14,355 nt of DNA from Dokdonella_A sp051958935. GTDB lineage: Bacteria > Pseudomonadota > Gammaproteobacteria > Xanthomonadales > Rhodanobacteraceae. Below are positions 12,284 through 14,355 of this stretch, in pieces. The translations under genes were made by a program, and so were the position numbers. The first letter of the stretch is position 1, and the number at the start of each line of letters is the position of its first letter. The notes under the pieces are model-generated. The model ran no database searches, was not told where the DNA came from, and was given only the letters and a program-made list of their open reading frames with translations. The stretch covers positions 1-14,355 of the forward strand of contig NZ_JBQCFP010000024.1 of NCBI RefSeq assembly GCF_051958935.1. The letters are read 5' to 3'.

Positions 12284-13150
12284 ATGTCCGCGACCCCGCC
12301 CTCCCCCTACGTGTTCGACGCGACCGAAGCGAACTTCCAGACCGAAGTGCTCGACGCGTCGTTCGACCAGCCGATCCTGGTCGACCTGTGGGCGACGTGG
12401 TGCGGGCCGTGCAAGGTGCTCGGCCCGCTGCTCGAAAAGGTTGTCGGCGAGTTCAATGGTGCGGTGCGCCTCGCCAAGATCGATTGCGACAAGGAGCAGG
12501 CGCTCGCCGCGTCGTTCGGCGTGCGCAGCATCCCGACCGTCGTGCTGATCCGCGAAGGCCAGCTCGCCGACGCGTTCACCGGCGCGCTGCCCGAAGGCGC
12601 GATCCGCGAATTCCTCGCGCGCCACGTGCAGCCGAACGAAGCCGTGCCCGAGGACGGCGCCGCTCCCGTGCGGGACGAAACACCCGAGCAGGCGATCGCG
12701 CGCATCCAGCAGGCGATCGCGGCCGAGCCCGACAAGGCCGAACTCAAGCTCGAACTCGCCCTCGCGCAGATGCAGGCCGGCAATGCCGCGGCGGCGGAAG
12801 CGGAACTCGACAGCCTGCCCGCCAACCTCGCCAACGACGATCGCGCCCGGCGGCTGCGCGGCCAGCTCGATTTCGCGCGCTCGCTCGAAGGCGCCCCGGG
12901 CGCGGCCGAACTGCGCGCACGCATCGAGCGCGACCCGAGCGATCATGCCGCGCGCGACCTGCTCGGCGTGCGCCTGCTCATCGACGGCGAAGCGGCCGCC
13001 GGGCTCGACCAGTTCCTCGCGATCCTCCAGGCCGATCGCACGTGGAACGAGGGCCAGGCGAAGAAGCGCCTGATCGCCGCATTCAACGTGCTCGACGACG
13101 CCGAACTCGTCGGTAGCTACCGCCGCCGCATGTCGTCTCTCTTGTTCTGA
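12284..13150 (+). CDS. cnoX: Thioredoxin-TPR co-chaperone (CnoX/YbbN-like)
   Basis: A 288-residue cytoplasmic protein, close to E. coli CnoX/YbbN (284), which protects substrates from oxidative aggregation and hands them to GroEL/DnaK. AGGAG (12272-12276) lies 7 bases before ATG 12284. Residues about 10-113 are a thioredoxin domain with WATWCGPCK (C40, C43), KIDCDKEQ, and cis-Pro84 in VRSIPTVVL. Residues about 134-280 are helical repeats of TPR type (PEQAIARIQQAI, LELALAQMQAGNAAAAEAEL, DLLGVRLLIDGEAAAGLDQFLAIL). The end, ETWNEGQAKKRL-like in character (RTWNEGQAKKRLIAAFNVL), followed by YRRRMSSLLF, is the usual YbbN C-terminus. E. coli YbbN has lost the first active-site cysteine, while this one has an intact CGPC, so it may also be a thiol-disulfide reductase. 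Confidence 0.92.
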   Translation: MSATPPSPYVFDATEANFQTEVLDASFDQPILVDLWATWCGPCKVLGPLLEKVVGEFNGAVRLAKIDCDKEQALAASFGVRSIPTVVLIREGQLADAFTGALPEGAIREFLARHVQPNEAVPEDGAAPVRDETPEQAIARIQQAIAAEPDKAELKLELALAQMQAGNAAAAEAELDSLPANLANDDRARRLRGQLDFARSLEGAPGAAELRARIERDPSDHAARDLLGVRLLIDGEAAAGLDQFLAILQADRTWNEGQAKKRLIAAFNVLDDAELVGSYRRRMSSLLF

Positions 13151-13207
13151 CGCATCGCCGGCGGGGCGGTACGCGCATGGCGCGTGTCGCCGACGCCCGC
13201 GCCGGAG

Positions 13208-13230
13208 CATCGCGACCGAAGTCGCCCCCC
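13208..13230 (+). repeat. Single REP-like unit
   Basis: CATCGCGACCGAAGTCGCCC begins at 13208 and has the GCGAC-cgaa-GTCGC hairpin. It is the same unit as at 3709 (CATCGCGACTGGAGTCGCGC) with only the loop and following bases changed, which supports a dispersed REP family. Around it, 13262-13310 resembles the widespread TTCGCCC...GTCGAAGG intergenic repeat; that second likeness is weak. Confidence 0.55.
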
Positions 13231-13372
13231 CTCGGAAGCCTCGCTTGCATGCGAAGGGGCTCCATCCGTTCGCCCGAGCGCAGGCCGCAGGCCGGAGTCG
13301 AAGGGGCGTCGTCTTCGGCCCTCAGCCCTCGCACCTCACCCACCCTCTCCTGCACCAACGCCCGGTATTCCC

Positions 13373-13618
13373 GTGGCGCAAACCCCGTCCCCGAGCAACC
13401 TCGTCGTCGCGACGAGCGGTGGCAGCGGCGATGCCGACCTGTTCGTCATGGCCGGCGACTGGCCGAGCAGCAGCGACTGCGACGTCGCCTCCACCCTGCC
13501 CGGCAATGACGATAGCGTGAGTGTCGCCGCGCCGGCGAGGGGCTGGTACTACATCGCGCTGCTGGCGACGCAGCCGTTCAGCGGCGTCGTGCTGCGGGCG
13601 CAGTACGACACGCACTGA
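13373..13618 (+). pseudogene. Fragment of a PPC (pre-peptidase C-terminal) domain
   Basis: The frame ending at TGA 13618 carries about 75 residues of a bacterial pre-peptidase C-terminal domain: SNLVVATSGGSGDADLFV, GNDDSVSVAAPARGWYYIAL, then FSGVVLRAQY. In complete proteins this domain follows a secreted serine or metalloprotease. Here nothing upstream encodes a signal peptide or protease: the frame runs back into intergenic repeats. The usual first strands (GVPV ... YYTL..P) are missing; a short GIPVAQ lies directly before SNLVV, as if about twenty residues had been deleted. A GTG at 13373 would give 81 residues but has no good ribosome binding site. I read it as the remnant of a deleted protease gene. 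A short expressed protein cannot be excluded. Confidence 0.6.
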
Positions 13619-13643
13619 ACGGACGTACGGGAGTCCGCCAGCA

Positions 13644-13672
13644 GCTGGATCCGGGCGTTCACCGGGATGACG
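13644..13672. repeat. Short intergenic palindromic element
   Basis: GCTGGATCCGGGCGTTCACC and the following GGGATGACG resemble the widespread proteobacterial 'CTGGATTCCGGC-TTCG-CCGGAATGACG' intergenic repeat, an imperfect hairpin. It lies between the PPC fragment (stop 13618) and the convergent MFS gene (stop 13732), where it could also help end transcription. Identification is by recall of the consensus. Confidence 0.4.
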
Positions 13673-13731
13673 AAGAAGGAGTGAACGCGACGCGCATCGC
13701 ATGGCGCGCCGCGAGGGGGCGGACACCCGAG

Positions 13732-14355
13732 CTACACGGGCAAGCGCCGCAGCATCACGCGCAGCAGCAGGCCGATCGCAATGAACAGGACGGCCGCACT
13801 TGCCGCGAGCGACGCGTGGATGCCGATGCTCGCGCCGACGAGCCCGACCGTGACGCCGCTGAAGGTGCGCATGCCGAGGCCGAACATCGTGAACACGCCG
13901 ATCGCGCGACCGCGCATCTCCGGCGGCGCATCCAGCTGCACGAGCGTCTGCGCCATCGCGTTGAACGACAGTTCGACGAACCCCGCGACGAACAGCAGCG
14001 GGATCGCCAGCATGTAACTGCGTGTGAGCGCGAAGCCGCCGAGGGCGAGGCACCACGCCATCGCGAGCAGGCAGGCGGTACGTGCGCGCGGCTGCAACAG
14101 GCTGCGGCTTTCGAGCACGATGCCGGCGGTGAGCGCACCGGCGGCGTCGGCGCCGAGCAGCAGGCTGTAGTAGAAGTCCGCCTTCGCCTGGCCGAGATCG
14201 TGCGCGAAACCGGGCATCTGCGCCTGGTAGGCATTGCCGACGAACAGCGAGGCGAGGCCGGCCAGCAGGGTCATCGCGAGGATCACGCGACGGTGCGATA
14301 TCTCGCGCATCGCACGGCCGATGTCGCCGAGCGTGCGCACCGCGCGCGTCGCGAC
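13732..14355 (-). CDS. MFS transporter, C-terminal half (partial at right edge)
   Basis: The frame is open to the right edge. The last 207 residues of the protein are seen, ending at TAG... complement position 13732. It starts in the central loop (TRAVRTLGDIGRAMREISHRR), followed by about six hydrophobic helices: VILAMTLLAGLASLFVG, FYYSLLLGADAAGALTAGIV, ACLLAMAWCLALGGFAL, YMLAIPLLFVAGFVELSFNA, IGVFTMFGLGMRTFSGVTVG, and LAASAAVLFIAIGLLLRVML. The motif LDAPPEMRGRAIGVFTMFG between helices 10 and 11 is typical of MFS_3/EntS-like exporters. A GTG at 14340 would be an internal start in the loop and is not the real one. Substrate unknown; acts in the inner membrane. Confidence 0.85.
   Translation of the reverse strand, partial: VATRAVRTLGDIGRAMREISHRRVILAMTLLAGLASLFVGNAYQAQMPGFAHDLGQAKADFYYSLLLGADAAGALTAGIVLESRSLLQPRARTACLLAMAWCLALGGFALTRSYMLAIPLLFVAGFVELSFNAMAQTLVQLDAPPEMRGRAIGVFTMFGLGMRTFSGVTVGLVGASIGIHASLAASAAVLFIAIGLLLRVMLRRLPV

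Noticed and set aside
11735..13210. 491-codon minus-strand frame opposite the co-chaperone and running through the divergent regulatory region
   Set aside because: It crosses the palindromic intergenic region and lies antisense to a clear CnoX/YbbN gene; no domain seen.
13151..13372. Possible CRISPR or other array in the repeat-rich stretch after the co-chaperone gene
   Set aside because: The repeats are different single copies, not regularly spaced identical units.

Overview
The window is very GC-rich and densely coding, and reads as a chromosomal contig of a gammaproteobacterium in the order Xanthomonadales, most likely the Rhodanobacteraceae/Dokdonella side. The clues are the gene order leuS - lptE - holA - nadD, REP-like intergenic palindromes of the 'CATCGCGAC..GTCGC' kind, and a small secreted protein ending in an 'IFANGFE'-type tail. 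I recall that tail from secreted proteins of this order; I could not search for it. Position 1 cuts into a gene and so does the right edge, so both end genes are partial.

Left part (1-1796, plus strand): the body of a phosphinothricin-type GNAT acetyltransferase whose 5' end lies in an 18-C homopolymer, then an exported cupredoxin (plastocyanin-like) protein fused to two copies of a roughly 130-residue domain. Middle left (1858-7842, minus strand): a run transcribed right to left, leuS, a glutathione S-transferase, lptE, holA and nadD. It joins translation, outer-membrane LPS assembly, the replication clamp loader and NAD synthesis. The GST is an extra gene inside an otherwise classical neighbourhood and overlaps lptE by ATGA. 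holA has an apparent frameshift in a CG dinucleotide tract near its 5' end. A REP-like inverted pair separates lptE from holA.

Centre (8033-11166, plus strand): a secreted protein with a C-terminal S74-type (phage tail-spike) intramolecular chaperone domain, a small secreted protein directly behind it, a strong hairpin terminator, and an exported metal-dependent amidohydrolase of the Xaa-Pro dipeptidase type. Right (11282-13150): a minus-strand pair of a six-helix membrane protein and a YozG-like XRE regulator, behind an AT-rich divergent region with two inverted repeats. The plus-strand gene across that region is a CnoX/YbbN-like thioredoxin-TPR co-chaperone. The end (13151-14355) holds a mosaic of intergenic repeats, a decayed fragment of a PPC (pre-peptidase C-terminal) domain, and the C-terminal half of an MFS transporter on the minus strand.

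Most of the window is ordinary. The parts most worth attention are the S74-domain secreted protein with its small partner, the regulator/membrane-protein module with its palindromes, the two-domain cupredoxin protein, and the holA frameshift. I see no CRISPR array, tRNA, rRNA, insertion sequence or complete prophage, and no clear new multi-gene defence or biosynthetic system.
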